DNA of 54,038 nt, taken from assembly GCF_000612845.1 (NCBI RefSeq), contig NZ_CCAT010000087.1, positions 1 through 54,038 on the forward strand. The letters are read 5' to 3'. Shown piece after piece: positions 44,523 to 54,038 of this stretch. The stretch is from Clostridium ihumii AP5 (lineage in GTDB: Bacteria > Bacillota > Clostridia > Clostridiales > Clostridiaceae). The notes under the pieces were generated by a model. It did no database searches. It saw only the letters and a program-made list of their open reading frames with translations, and was not told where the DNA came from. Positions within the stretch are counted from its first letter, which is position 1. Each line of letters starts with the position of its first letter. The position numbers and the translations under genes are program-made.

Positions 44523-45056
44523 TTGGAACAAAATAAGAAAAAAATCTTAATTTGGATAACAGGAGGAGTTATAGTGCTGTTACTAATAGGTGGTATTTAT
44601 TATGGTAAAAGTTCTTTTACTAATAATCCAAGGACAGTAGAACAGGAAGAATATGAGTTGAAAAATGTGGCATCTAAGAATTATTTAGTAAAAGTAAAAG
44701 AAGGATACAATGAAGAAGTAATAAATATGAGTTTAATAGATGATTTTATAAAAAATGTTGAAAATCATAAAGAAGATGAAGTTTTTATTATAGAATATGA
44801 GAAAAATGAGAATAAAAAAATAGTTACATCATTAAAAAAAATAACTTATGACAAAGAAGAAATAACAGTTGTAGATTATGATGTTTCTAATCAAAAGAAA
44901 TTTACTGAAAAAAGTACAGATAAGTATGTAAAAATGTGGAAAGTTGGAGATAATTTTGGGGCAAAAATTGTAGTAACAAATAGTCCAGTGCAACCTGTTA
45001 TGGAGGGTGACATACTATTTGAATATGTAGAAAGTAATGTTGTTGAATACAAATAA
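44523..45056 (+). CDS. Membrane-anchored DUF4362-like small protein
   Basis: This 177-aa protein starts at TTG, seven bases after AGGGGG. Residues 1-8 are basic, and one transmembrane helix follows (about 9-28, ILIWITGGVIVLLLIGGIYY), with the rest outside. The exported part (NMSLIDDFIKNVENHKEDEVFIIEYE, then KKITYDKEEITVVDYD) resembles the DUF4362 family of small surface domains of unknown function. It lies between two S8 protease genes, on the same strand but with long gaps on both sides. A role in handling or protecting against these proteases is conceivable but not shown. Confidence 0.75.
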   Translation: MEQNKKKILIWITGGVIVLLLIGGIYYGKSSFTNNPRTVEQEEYELKNVASKNYLVKVKEGYNEEVINMSLIDDFIKNVENHKEDEVFIIEYEKNENKKIVTSLKKITYDKEEITVVDYDVSNQKKFTEKSTDKYVKMWKVGDNFGAKIVVTNSPVQPVMEGDILFEYVESNVVEYK

Positions 45057-45551
45057 AAATTGAGTTAAATACGAACTTGTAAGTAAAGATAGTATTCCAA
45101 AGTAAGAAGTAAGAGTGAAAAATGAAAAGTGATGGTAAATATTACTCACCTTGTTCTTAATATCTAAAAATAGAAGTTCATAAAAACTAAGTTTTATAAG
45201 ATATACAAAGTAATAGTTATATATACTATCAAAACTATGGTTAGTAAGAATATTATGATGGGGAATTTATTCTCCAAGATGAACGTTTTATGGATAAATA
45301 TTATATTAGTTTTATCTGAAGTGCAAATAAAACATTGTAGCGGGGATTTCAATCCCCGGTGATATTCACCACCATTGTTAATTCTTAATTAATTTTAAAT
45401 ATATAAATAGAAATAAATTATAACTTTTGAATTTTGATTCAATAAAGATATTACTTTAACTTTGAGATTGAAATCATGTACTACAAGTTTGATAAAATAA
45501 AAAAGCATGCAATAAAACTGAATATTTCAACAAAATAGGGGGATATGTTAT
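45057..45551. other. Gap with two isolated REP-like palindromes
   Basis: One palindrome, GGGGAAT/ATTCTCC, lies at about 45259-45275. A GTAG-headed one lies at 45337-45360 with stem CGGGGATT/AATCCCCGG and the usual two-base loop. These are single members rather than a mosaic block, and their stems differ from those in the large blocks. The rest is AT-rich; GGGG for the protease start lies at about 45539. Confidence 0.6.
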
Positions 45552-48500
45552 ATGAATAATAGTTTAAAGAAAAAATTTGCTAAAATTATGTCATTAGCAC
45601 TTTTAACATCAGTTACTGTTGGATCATTTCCAAGTATGGCAAAGGCAGAAGAGACAAGCAAACTTTTAAATATGCCATTAACAGCTGAGAGTAAGGAAAA
45701 AATACTTAAAAACTTTAAGGAAAATTTACCTGAAAATCAAATTATAAAAAATAAGGAGAATCAAGAAGATTCCGTAAGATTAATTGTTGAGTGTGAAGGT
45801 AAAACTGCACAGGATTTGGTGGGAAAAGGTAAAAGAGCAACTGGCAAAGAAGCTAGTATGGTAGAAACAGATCAAGCACCTATTAGAGCAGCAGTTGAAA
45901 GTCTTGAAGGTATATCTGTAAGACATAGTTATACAAATGTTTTTAATGGCTTTAGTGTAGATGCAAAGATAAAGGATATAGAAAATATAAAAGCAATAGA
46001 TGGTGTAAAAAGTGTTAGACAAGCTAGCAAATACACTGAGGATATGAATAAAGCCAAAAAACTTACTCAAGTAGAAGATGTTTGGAAAAATCATAGCTTA
46101 AAAGGCGAAGGTATGGTAGTTGCAATAGTAGACACAGGAATAGATTATAAACATAAAGATTTTGCAAATCCAAAGGATACTAGTAAATTAAAGTTAAATG
46201 AAAATAATATAAAAACTATAAAAGACAGTGGTGTTTTAAAAGCAAATAAAGATGCAGACACATATTTTACAGAAAAAATTCCATTTGGATATAATTACGC
46301 AGATAATAATAATGAAATAGTAGATTTAAGAGATTCAAAAGCACCTCATGGAGCTCACGTAGCAGGTATTGTTGGAGCTGATGGTGATGAAAAATTACTA
46401 GAAAATAATGATGCAATAAAAGGTGTAGCACCACAAACACAATTATTAGCAATGAAGGTGTTCTCTAATGGACCATTAGGAAAATATTGTTATAGTGATG
46501 ATGAATTAGCGGCAATAGATGATGCGGTTGCATTAGGTGCTGATGTTATAAATATGAGTTTAGGTTCACCAGCTGGATTTAGAAATGATGTAGATCCAGT
46601 GCAAGAAGCAATAACAAGAGCAACAGATGCTGGAGTTATGGTTGTAGTTTCAGCAGGTAATGAATCAAATTCAACAGATCCATATGGAATAGGTGAATTA
46701 AATGATCAAATTACAGTAGGTAATCCAGCAACATCTAAAGATGCTTTAATGGTTGCAAGTTATGAAAATACACATGTAGCTAATCAAAAAATGTCATTTA
46801 AAGATGCAAAGGGTACACTTGCTTCAGAAGGCGTTTTTGCAGAACATCAAGTAGATTACAAAAGTATATATAATAAAAATTATGAAATAGTGAATGGTGG
46901 AATTGGAAAACCAGAAGAATTAGGCAATGTAAAGGGTAAAGTAGCACTTATTAAAAGAGGTGGATTATCATTTATAGATAAAATATTAAATGCTCAAGCT
47001 AAGGGTGCAATTGGAGTTATTATCTATAACAATGATGGTGATGAAACTTTAATAAGTATGGCACAAGATCCAAATATAAAAATACCAGCATTGTTTGTAG
47101 GTAATTCTACAGGTGCCAAAATATTAAAATCACAAAATAAAGTGTTGTTTAATGGTGAAGTTAAAAATGCTTTAAGTGAAAATGTGCACTCAGGAGATTA
47201 CTCTGACTTTACATCTTGGGGTCCATCACCAAGTCTTGAATTTAAGCCACAAATAGCAGCTCCAGGTGGACAAATTTATTCAACTTTAAATGCTGGTAGT
47301 CACGGAGTTATGAGTGGAACATCTATGTCAGCGCCTCATACATCTGGAGTTATGACACTTTTATTACAAGGAATAAAAGAGTATGCCCCAGAACTTTCAG
47401 GTAGAGAAAAAATAGATTATGCAAAACAAATAATAATGAATACAGCTAAAGTTGAAATAGATAAGAAGAATAATAATATACCATTCTCACCAAGAAGACA
47501 AGGAGCAGGACTTACTCAAGTAGAAGATGCAGTGAGAAATAAAGTTACAGTAACTAATAATGGTCAAGCGGCTGTTGAACTTAAGGAAATAAAAGGCGAT
47601 AAAGCTACATTTACTTTAAATATTAAAAATCATGGAAATGAAGAAGCTAAGTACGAAATAGCAGGTCTTGGTGGAGTACTAACTCAAGATAAAGTTAATG
47701 GAACAATGATTCATGATAAGGAATTAAGTAGTGATGAAGCTAATTTAACATTTAGTACAGATAAAATCACAGTTCCAGCAAAAGGTGAAACTAAAGTAGA
47801 TGTAACACTAAATGTTGGAAGCAAACTAGAAAAGGAACAATATCTAGAAGGATATATTAAACTTACTTCAAGTGATAGCAAAATACCTTCATTAACAGTT
47901 CCATATATGGGATTCTACGGAGATTGGTCAAAAGAAAATATGACAACTAATAATGCATGGGATGATAATAAACATGTTTTAGTTGAAGTATTAAAAGAAA
48001 TAGGACAGTATAAAGATGTATTAGTAGAAAACCTAGCATTAACTCATGTTGAAAATCAAGAAGATATATTAGGTGTTACTGGTAAAAATGAAGATGGTAG
48101 CAATAAATATGAGGGCGGAAAAATAGCAATAAGTCCAAATGGAGATAAAGCAAACGATGATGTTTTCCCTGGATTATATTTAATGAGAAATGCTAAAAAA
48201 ATATCAGCAGAAATTCTTGATGAAAATGGTAAAACTATTAGAAATATAGGTAATGTAACTGAACACAAAAAGAAAATAATAAGTAGTTCAGATGCAAACA
48301 AAATTCCAGATTCAATATCAGAACTTGCATGGGATGGAACAGTATTTAATAAAGAAAAAGGTAATTTTGAAAATGTTAAAGATGGAAATTACACTTATAG
48401 AGTTAAAATGAAAATAGACTACAATGATGCAAAAGAGCAAGTTGTAGATATGCCAGTAAAAGTAGATACAGTTGGTCCAAATGTTGAAGTTAACAAATTT

Positions 48501-49343
48501 GAAACTGTAGCTAATGATACAGTTAAAGTTTATTTTACAGTAACAGATGATTTTGCAGGTGTTAATTCAAATGCTAATTTCCCAATATTCTTAAATGGAA
48601 AATTAAATGAAGAAGCAACAAAACAAAAAGCTTCATATGATGAAAAAACTGGCACATATTATAAAACTGTAAAAGGACTGCTTAATGATAAATTAAATCA
48701 AATAGAAATAGGTGCATTTGACTATGCTAAAAACTTAGGTGGAACTCAAGTAGTGGTGCCAGTAGGAAAAATTGAACCTGTAGCTATAAAATTCGATGAT
48801 AAAACATTTGAGGCTGGACAAATAGAAATAAATGAAGATAAATATGTTGTAAGTGGTACTATGAATAGGCCTATTAAAGAATTAGTAATAAATGATGAAA
48901 GAATTCCACTAGTTGTTGGAGAAGATGGAGTAGTTAAATTCTCTAAGGAATTAAACTTGAAACAAGGAATAACAATAGTTAATGTAAAAGCAGTTGATTA
49001 TGATAACAAAGTATTAATTAATCATGGATATAAAATTTATTGTGACAGTGAAAAACCTGTTATAAATGTAGTTGAACCAGAATTAGTTGATGGTACAGTT
49101 AAAATGGATGGTAGCAAACTTACACTAAAAGGAAATGTATCTGATAACTTATGGGGATATAAATTCTATGTGAATGGAGAGCTATATAAAAATATGGATT
49201 TCTCAACACCTGTAGGACCGGAAAAGAATAAATTTAATTTTTCATTAGATTTTAATGATGTAAAAGCTGGGGAGTTTATAGAACTTAAGGCTGTTGATGG
49301 AATGGGAAATACAGAATTATTAAAAATTCAAATAGTAGAATAA
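45552..49343 (+). CDS. Secreted S8 serine protease, lactocepin/C5a-peptidase-like (copy 2)
   Basis: This 1263-aa paralogue has the same layout as copy 1: signal peptide (1-32, ending AKA), propeptide (about 70-165), and subtilase domain with Asp194, His266 and Ser591, PA insert included. An Fn3-like domain and the ISPNGDKANDDVFP/LAWDGT region follow. A further Ig-like region of about 190 residues (from about 1075) contains YVVSGTMNRPIKELVIN and LKGNVSDNLWGYKFYVNG. The triad is complete, so the enzyme should be active. GGGG stands nine bases before the ATG. It is closest in length and domain content to copy 3. No wall anchor is visible. Confidence 0.92.
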   Translation: MNNSLKKKFAKIMSLALLTSVTVGSFPSMAKAEETSKLLNMPLTAESKEKILKNFKENLPENQIIKNKENQEDSVRLIVECEGKTAQDLVGKGKRATGKEASMVETDQAPIRAAVESLEGISVRHSYTNVFNGFSVDAKIKDIENIKAIDGVKSVRQASKYTEDMNKAKKLTQVEDVWKNHSLKGEGMVVAIVDTGIDYKHKDFANPKDTSKLKLNENNIKTIKDSGVLKANKDADTYFTEKIPFGYNYADNNNEIVDLRDSKAPHGAHVAGIVGADGDEKLLENNDAIKGVAPQTQLLAMKVFSNGPLGKYCYSDDELAAIDDAVALGADVINMSLGSPAGFRNDVDPVQEAITRATDAGVMVVVSAGNESNSTDPYGIGELNDQITVGNPATSKDALMVASYENTHVANQKMSFKDAKGTLASEGVFAEHQVDYKSIYNKNYEIVNGGIGKPEELGNVKGKVALIKRGGLSFIDKILNAQAKGAIGVIIYNNDGDETLISMAQDPNIKIPALFVGNSTGAKILKSQNKVLFNGEVKNALSENVHSGDYSDFTSWGPSPSLEFKPQIAAPGGQIYSTLNAGSHGVMSGTSMSAPHTSGVMTLLLQGIKEYAPELSGREKIDYAKQIIMNTAKVEIDKKNNNIPFSPRRQGAGLTQVEDAVRNKVTVTNNGQAAVELKEIKGDKATFTLNIKNHGNEEAKYEIAGLGGVLTQDKVNGTMIHDKELSSDEANLTFSTDKITVPAKGETKVDVTLNVGSKLEKEQYLEGYIKLTSSDSKIPSLTVPYMGFYGDWSKENMTTNNAWDDNKHVLVEVLKEIGQYKDVLVENLALTHVENQEDILGVTGKNEDGSNKYEGGKIAISPNGDKANDDVFPGLYLMRNAKKISAEILDENGKTIRNIGNVTEHKKKIISSSDANKIPDSISELAWDGTVFNKEKGNFENVKDGNYTYRVKMKIDYNDAKEQVVDMPVKVDTVGPNVEVNKFETVANDTVKVYFTVTDDFAGVNSNANFPIFLNGKLNEEATKQKASYDEKTGTYYKTVKGLLNDKLNQIEIGAFDYAKNLGGTQVVVPVGKIEPVAIKFDDKTFEAGQIEINEDKYVVSGTMNRPIKELVINDERIPLVVGEDGVVKFSKELNLKQGITIVNVKAVDYDNKVLINHGYKIYCDSEKPVINVVEPELVDGTVKMDGSKLTLKGNVSDNLWGYKFYVNGELYKNMDFSTPVGPEKNKFNFSLDFNDVKAGEFIELKAVDGMGNTELLKIQIVE

Positions 49344-49350
49344 AAATAAA

Positions 49351-49380
49351 TATAAAGGAGGTGGAAACCTCCTTTTATAT
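49351..49380 (+). terminator. Intrinsic terminator
   Basis: AAAGGAGGT and ACCTCCTTT form a hairpin with a GGAA-type tetraloop and a T-rich tail, just after the stop codon. The stem happens to contain a Shine-Dalgarno consensus, masked by pairing. Confidence 0.8.
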
Positions 49381-49566
49381 TTGTAAACAATATATATAAA
49401 TCATTAATAAACTGTAATAAAATTCTAAAATGGATTTACATAATTATACATTAATGTATAATATTGATTAAGGTTTTGCGTTGTGCAAAATATTTAATTA
49501 TATATGAATTAAAACTTAAAATCTAAAAATTAATTTTAGTTTTTTATAAAAAAGGGGGGCATTAAT

Positions 49567-52500
49567 TTGGAAAATAATCTAAAAAAAAGATTTGCAAAGC
49601 TTATGAGTTTAGCATTATTAACCTCAGTTGCAGTAGGGTCAGTGCCTAATATAGCTATGGCAGAGGAGACAAATAAACTTTTGAATATGCCATTATCAGT
49701 AGAAAGCAAAGAAAAGATTTTGAAAAATTTTCAAGAAGGATTTAAGCCCAATGAATTATTAAATAAAGAAGAAAAAGAAAATCAGGAAGAAGTTATAAGA
49801 TTGATAGTTCAAGTAGACGGATTAGCAGCTCAAGATTTAGTTGGAAAAGGCAATAAGGTAAGTGCAAAAGAATCTGCAATTGTTGAAGCTAATCAAGCTC
49901 CTATTAGAGCAGCAGTTGAAAATATTCAAGGTATATCTTTAAGACATAGTTATACTAATATGTTTAATGGATTTAGTATAGAAGCCAAGAGAAAAGATAT
50001 AAAGGAAATTGAAGCTATTGATGGTGTTAAAAATGTTATAGAAGCAACAAAATATGATTTAGATATGAAATCTGCTAAAAAAATGACAAAGGTATATGAA
50101 ACTTGGTCTAAGTATAGCTTAAAAGGCGAAGGTATGGTTGTTGCTGTAATTGATAGTGGTATAGATCCAAGTCATGAAGATTTAAGAAATCCTAAAGATT
50201 CTAGTAGATTAAAATTGAAAGAAAGTGATATAGAATCAATTAAGGGTAGTGGAGCTTTAAATATAGACACTAATGTAAAAACATATTTTACAGAAAAAGT
50301 ACCATTTGCATATAATTATGTAGATAAAAATGGTGAAGTTAGGGATTTAGATGATCCAGTTCAACCCCATGGTTCTCACGTTTCAGGTATTGTTGGAGCT
50401 AATGGTGATGAAAAATTAGTAGATGAAAATAAAGCAGTACAAGGTGTTGCACCAGAAGCACAAATACTTTTAATGAAAGTATTTTCAAATGGACCTGCTG
50501 GTGGAGCATATGATGATGATATATTAGCTGCAATAGAAGACTCAGTTGCATTAAATGCGGATGTTATAAATATGAGTTTAGGTTCTCCAAATGGATTTAG
50601 AAATGACTTAGATCCAGTTCAAGATGCTATAAAAAGAGCAACAGATGCAGGAGTTATAGTAGCTAAGTCAGCAGGTAATGAATCTTCTTCAACTAATCCA
50701 TATAATATAGGAACTTTAAATGACCAATCAACATCAGGTGATCCAGGACTTCCAAGAGATGCATTTATGGTTGCAAGTGTTGAAAATGATGGTTATGTTC
50801 AAAATCAATTTGAAGTTAAAGATGATAAGGGTAATGTTATACTTCCTATAAGCTTTAAAGACAATGGGGATGCTGCATGTGTAAATTATAAAATACAAAA
50901 TATATACAATAAAAATTATGAAATAGTAGATGGCGGTTTAGGAAATCCAAAAGACTTGAATAATGTGAAAGGAAAAATTGCATTAATTAAAAGAGGTGGA
51001 TTGACATTTGGAGAAAAAGCAACAAATGCACAAGCTAAAGGTGCTATTGGTGTAATTATATATAACAAAGATGGAGAAGGTGGAGTTCAAGGAATAACAA
51101 CGGAAGGTTCACCAGTAAAAATTCCAGTAGTATCAATATCAAATAAAAGTGGTAAAGAGATACTTAAGCATAATGGAAAAGTGATATTTAATGGACAAAT
51201 GACTATGAATGAACTTCTTCCAAGTGAAATTGGTGGAGAGATGTCTGATTTTTCAGCATGGGGTCCATCACCAAGTCTAGAATTTAAACCTCAAATTTCA
51301 GCACCAGGTGGAAATATATTCTCTACATTTAATAAAGGACATCATGGAACTATTGGGGGAACATCAATGGCAACACCACATGTTGCTGGTGCCATGACAC
51401 TTATAGCTCAATCAATAAAAGAATATGCACCAGAAATGAAAGGTAGGGAACTTTCTGAATATGCAAAGGAACTGGCAATGAATACTGCTGAGGTGAAAAT
51501 AGATAAGAAAGATAATATGCCATATTCTCCAAGAAGACAAGGAGCTGGAATTATTCAAACAGAAAATGCAGTTAGAAACAGAGTAACAGCAACACATAAG
51601 GGTGAGTCATCTGTTGCACTTAGAGAAATAAAAGATAAAAAAGTTACATTTACAATAGATTTAAAAAATCATGGAGATAAAGATGCAGTATATACTCTTG
51701 GAACAATAGGTGGAATCATGACTCAAGCTAAGGATGTTGGAGTTATGATTCATGATAGAGAATTAACTGATAAAGAAGCTAAATTGCAATTTAGCTCTGA
51801 CACTGTGAAAGTTCCAGCTAAGGGAGAGGCTAAATTTGATGTAACACTAAATATAGGAGATTTTGATACTGAACAGTTTATTGAAGGCTTTATTAAATTA
51901 GAGTCAAAAGATAGTAATGCACCTTCTTTATCTATTCCATACATGGGCTTTTATGGAGATTGGGGTAAGGAGAGTATCACTACTAACAATGCTTGGGATA
52001 GTAATAAACATGTATTTATAGATATATTGAAAGAAAAAGGAATGTATCCAGGTGTATTAATTGAAAATTTAGCACTTACAGGAATCAATAACAAAGATGA
52101 AATTTTGGGCTTAACTGGTACAAATAAAGATGGTTCTATAATCGTTGATAAAAATGCAATAGCAATAAGTCCAAATAATGATAAATTAAACGATAGTATT
52201 TATCCAGGTTTGTATTCATTAAGAAACTCAAAACAAACATCCGCAGAAGTTATAGATAAGGATGGAAAAGTTATTAGAGATTTAGGTAATGGCGGTAGTG
52301 TTAGAAAAAGATTATTAGGTAAGAATCAATATGTACCTGAAGGTGTAACTTCTCTTGCATGGGATGGAATGGTTTATAATAAAGAAAAAGGTAATTATGA
52401 AAAGGTTAATGATGGAGAATACACATATAGAGTTAAATTGAAAGTTGACTATGAAACTGCTAAGGAACAAGTTATTGATATGCCAGTTAAAATTGATACA

Positions 52501-53376
52501 GTAGCACCAACAGCAGAAATAACTAATATTAAACAAACAGGTAAAGATGAAGCTATAGTTTACTTTACAGCAAATGATGATTATTCAGGTGTAAATATGA
52601 TGAATACAGTTACAATTATGGTAAATGGAAAGGTTGATGAAGAATCAACAAAAGCACCAGTACAATATGATAAAAATTCTGGATTATATTATAAGACTGT
52701 TAAAGGTCTAGAGGATAATAAAGTGAATTTAATTGAAGTAGGTTTGTTTGATAACGCTAGAAACTTAGGTGGTACACAATCAACAATTCTACTTGGACAT
52801 GTAGAACCAGCAGGAATAACTTTTGATGACCCTAAACTTGATAAAAAAGGATTGGTTGAGTTAAATGCTAATGAGTACACAGTAAGTGGAACTATTAATA
52901 GACCAATAAAAGAGATGACATTAGATGGGAAAAAAATAAATTTAAATATAGATGAAAAGGGAAATGTTTCATTTGCTACTAAATTAGAATTAGAAACTGG
53001 TTATTATAACATGAGATTTAAAGCTGTAGATTATGATAATAAAGTTATATATGATCATGGAATAAAAATCAGATGTGATAGTTCAGCTCCAATTATAAAT
53101 TTAGAAGAGACAAATATTAAGGATGGAAAAATCAAATTAAATAATGGAAAGATAAATTTAAAAGGAAATGTAGCAGATTTAGGTTTTGGATATACATTTT
53201 ATGTAAATGGAAAAGCATATCATAAAGAGGAATATAATACTATTACAAAACCAGAGAAAAATAAATATGACTTTGAAATAGAACTTACAGATGTAAATGT
53301 TGGAGATGTTATAGAAGTAAAAGCTGTAGATGCTATGGAAAATTCTACAGTAATAAATTTAGAAGTATGTAAATAA
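49567..53376 (+). CDS. Secreted S8 serine protease, lactocepin/C5a-peptidase-like (copy 3)
   Basis: This 1269-aa protein starts at TTG, seven bases after GGGGGG. Signal peptide (1-32, ending AMA), I9-like propeptide, and subtilase domain with Asp196 (VIDSGIDPSHED), His268 (PHGSHVSG) and Ser600 (GGTSMATP) are followed by PA insert, Fn3-like domain, ISPNNDKLNDSIYP region and C-terminal Ig-like region as in copy 2. Differences near the active site (GGTSMATP rather than SGTSMSAP, DSGID rather than DTGID) suggest altered specificity among the three copies. It closes the protease cluster with its own terminator. Confidence 0.92.
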   Translation: MENNLKKRFAKLMSLALLTSVAVGSVPNIAMAEETNKLLNMPLSVESKEKILKNFQEGFKPNELLNKEEKENQEEVIRLIVQVDGLAAQDLVGKGNKVSAKESAIVEANQAPIRAAVENIQGISLRHSYTNMFNGFSIEAKRKDIKEIEAIDGVKNVIEATKYDLDMKSAKKMTKVYETWSKYSLKGEGMVVAVIDSGIDPSHEDLRNPKDSSRLKLKESDIESIKGSGALNIDTNVKTYFTEKVPFAYNYVDKNGEVRDLDDPVQPHGSHVSGIVGANGDEKLVDENKAVQGVAPEAQILLMKVFSNGPAGGAYDDDILAAIEDSVALNADVINMSLGSPNGFRNDLDPVQDAIKRATDAGVIVAKSAGNESSSTNPYNIGTLNDQSTSGDPGLPRDAFMVASVENDGYVQNQFEVKDDKGNVILPISFKDNGDAACVNYKIQNIYNKNYEIVDGGLGNPKDLNNVKGKIALIKRGGLTFGEKATNAQAKGAIGVIIYNKDGEGGVQGITTEGSPVKIPVVSISNKSGKEILKHNGKVIFNGQMTMNELLPSEIGGEMSDFSAWGPSPSLEFKPQISAPGGNIFSTFNKGHHGTIGGTSMATPHVAGAMTLIAQSIKEYAPEMKGRELSEYAKELAMNTAEVKIDKKDNMPYSPRRQGAGIIQTENAVRNRVTATHKGESSVALREIKDKKVTFTIDLKNHGDKDAVYTLGTIGGIMTQAKDVGVMIHDRELTDKEAKLQFSSDTVKVPAKGEAKFDVTLNIGDFDTEQFIEGFIKLESKDSNAPSLSIPYMGFYGDWGKESITTNNAWDSNKHVFIDILKEKGMYPGVLIENLALTGINNKDEILGLTGTNKDGSIIVDKNAIAISPNNDKLNDSIYPGLYSLRNSKQTSAEVIDKDGKVIRDLGNGGSVRKRLLGKNQYVPEGVTSLAWDGMVYNKEKGNYEKVNDGEYTYRVKLKVDYETAKEQVIDMPVKIDTVAPTAEITNIKQTGKDEAIVYFTANDDYSGVNMMNTVTIMVNGKVDEESTKAPVQYDKNSGLYYKTVKGLEDNKVNLIEVGLFDNARNLGGTQSTILLGHVEPAGITFDDPKLDKKGLVELNANEYTVSGTINRPIKEMTLDGKKINLNIDEKGNVSFATKLELETGYYNMRFKAVDYDNKVIYDHGIKIRCDSSAPIINLEETNIKDGKIKLNNGKINLKGNVADLGFGYTFYVNGKAYHKEEYNTITKPEKNKYDFEIELTDVNVGDVIEVKAVDAMENSTVINLEVCK

Positions 53377-53382
53377 GAAATG

Positions 53383-53410
53383 AAAAAGGCACATTTTAGT
53401 GCCTTTTTTT
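53383..53410 (+). terminator. Intrinsic terminator
   Basis: AAAAAGGCAC and GTGCCTTTTTTT form a 10-bp stem with a 6-base loop, right after protease copy 3. Confidence 0.9.
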
Positions 53411-53659
53411 ATATGTTTTATATGATTAATAGTTTGAATGTTTTTAGATAAATAAATTTAAAAGTTAAAACACCTTACATATATTAGGTAAAAATTATAT
53501 AATTAGTATAAAATAAAAGAAAATTCTTGAAATTATATTTTTTAGGAGTTAATATAGGGTTTCAAACTGAAAAATGAAATTGTTCAAATATCAAATGAGA
53601 AATCTTAAAGTTAATATTAAAATTGAATTTCTAAGTATTGCTGTTTTTAAATGTAATTA

Positions 53660-54038
53660 CTAAATTTGTAGGTGAGAATTTATTCTTGCCAAACGTTATT
53701 AGGATATATTGTTTTTAAGTATTTATATTCAAATCAAAGATCACCAAGGTTAAAACCTCAGCTACGAAGGTGTAAGAGAGAACTTGTCCTAACCTCTGTA
53801 GGCGAGGTTTCAACCTTGCTGTTACACGGTGGTATTTTAAGTATTGTAGCTATATTGAAGACCGCCAAGACTAAAGTCTCAGCTACAAAGGGGAAAGAGA
53901 TTGATGTGCCACATATTTATTAAAATTTTTGTAGGGTGTGGAATTCATTCTACCTATTTAAATGTGCCAATAAAGGTATTATGAATAATATCATCAATAA
54001 TTGTCAAATGTCCATTGTTAACTGTCAATTGGTAAAGT
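53660..54038. repeat. REP-like mosaic block at right edge
   Basis: Type A copies lie at 53668-53690 (variant stem GGTGAGAAT/ATTCTTGCC) and 53798-53819. Type C copies lie at 53739-53765 (stem AGGTT/AACCT) and 53860-53886 (AGACT/AGTCT). A type B copy lies at about 53931-53954. The AACTGTCA-type spacer follows and the window ends in AAAGT, just where another type A copy starts in the other blocks. The 83-codon frame across it is repeat sequence only. Between 53411 and 53660 the DNA is plain AT-rich. Confidence 0.85.

Noticed and set aside
40667-53376. Sortase (LPXTG), SLH or CWB2 wall anchor on the three proteases
   Set aside because: The C-termini end in Ig-like strands; no anchor motif or terminal hydrophobic helix is seen.
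53672-53923. 83-codon frame at the right edge
   Set aside because: It consists entirely of REP-like repeats and lacks a ribosome binding site.

Overview
This AT-rich window looks like chromosome of a proteolytic, spore-forming, amino-acid-fermenting Clostridium (sensu stricto). The evidence is strong GGAGG-type ribosome binding sites, frequent TTG/GTG starts, CWB2 (cell wall binding repeat 2) surface proteins, a complete anaerobic lysine-fermentation gene set, large secreted subtilases and a collagen-like spore-type protein. I do not assign a species.

Region 1 (about 1-27.3 kb) is a cell-surface locus. Eight secreted proteins each carry three N-terminal CWB2 modules, followed by a different C-terminal cargo: an IseA-like domain (two paralogues), two NPCBM-like domains, an Ig-like plus transglutaminase-like domain, long arrays of SbsA-type Ig-like domains (three proteins), and two Big_4-like domains. 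Between them lie an acidic protein of unknown function without signal peptide, a secreted Cys-rich and Lys/Glu-repeat protein, a 70-aa zinc-ribbon membrane protein flanked by inverted repeats, and a collagen-like (BclA-type) protein with a possible SigK promoter. The gaps at 0-0.1, 2.0-2.4, 8.2-8.9 and 10.4-11.1 kb are filled with a mosaic of GTAG-headed imperfect palindromes whose stems co-vary, resembling REP/BIME elements.

Region 2 (27.4-29.8 kb) holds a DUF819-type membrane protein, a cluster of GTGACAGTCA repeats with an inverted copy, and a Y1 (HUH) transposase of the REP-associated (RAYT-like) kind on the minus strand.

Region 3 (30.0-39.7 kb) is the lysine-fermentation operon. A good SigA-type promoter is followed by a lysine riboswitch, an intrinsic terminator, and kal-kce-kdd-kamA-kamB-kamC-kamD-kamE. 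The encoded enzymes carry lysine from L-lysine through beta-lysine, 3,5-diaminohexanoate, 3-keto-5-aminohexanoate and 3-aminobutyryl-CoA to crotonyl-CoA. KamB and KamC are the presumed reactivation system for the B12-dependent 5,6-aminomutase. Diagnostic residues are intact (KamA Cys125/129/132 and Lys337; KamE His133 and Lys144; Kce His46/His48). Because this is a catabolic operon, the riboswitch would make most sense as a lysine-activated switch, but the sequence alone does not settle that.

Region 4 (40.6-53.4 kb) has three tandem paralogous secreted S8 proteases (lactocepin/C5a-peptidase-like, with PA insert and complete Asp-His-Ser triads), plus a small membrane-anchored DUF4362-like protein between the first two. 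The last 350 bases return to the REP-like mosaic. A plausible biology is that secreted proteases release peptides and lysine, the lysine riboswitch senses lysine, and the kam/kce/kdd/kal enzymes ferment it, next to a diversified CWB2 surface layer.
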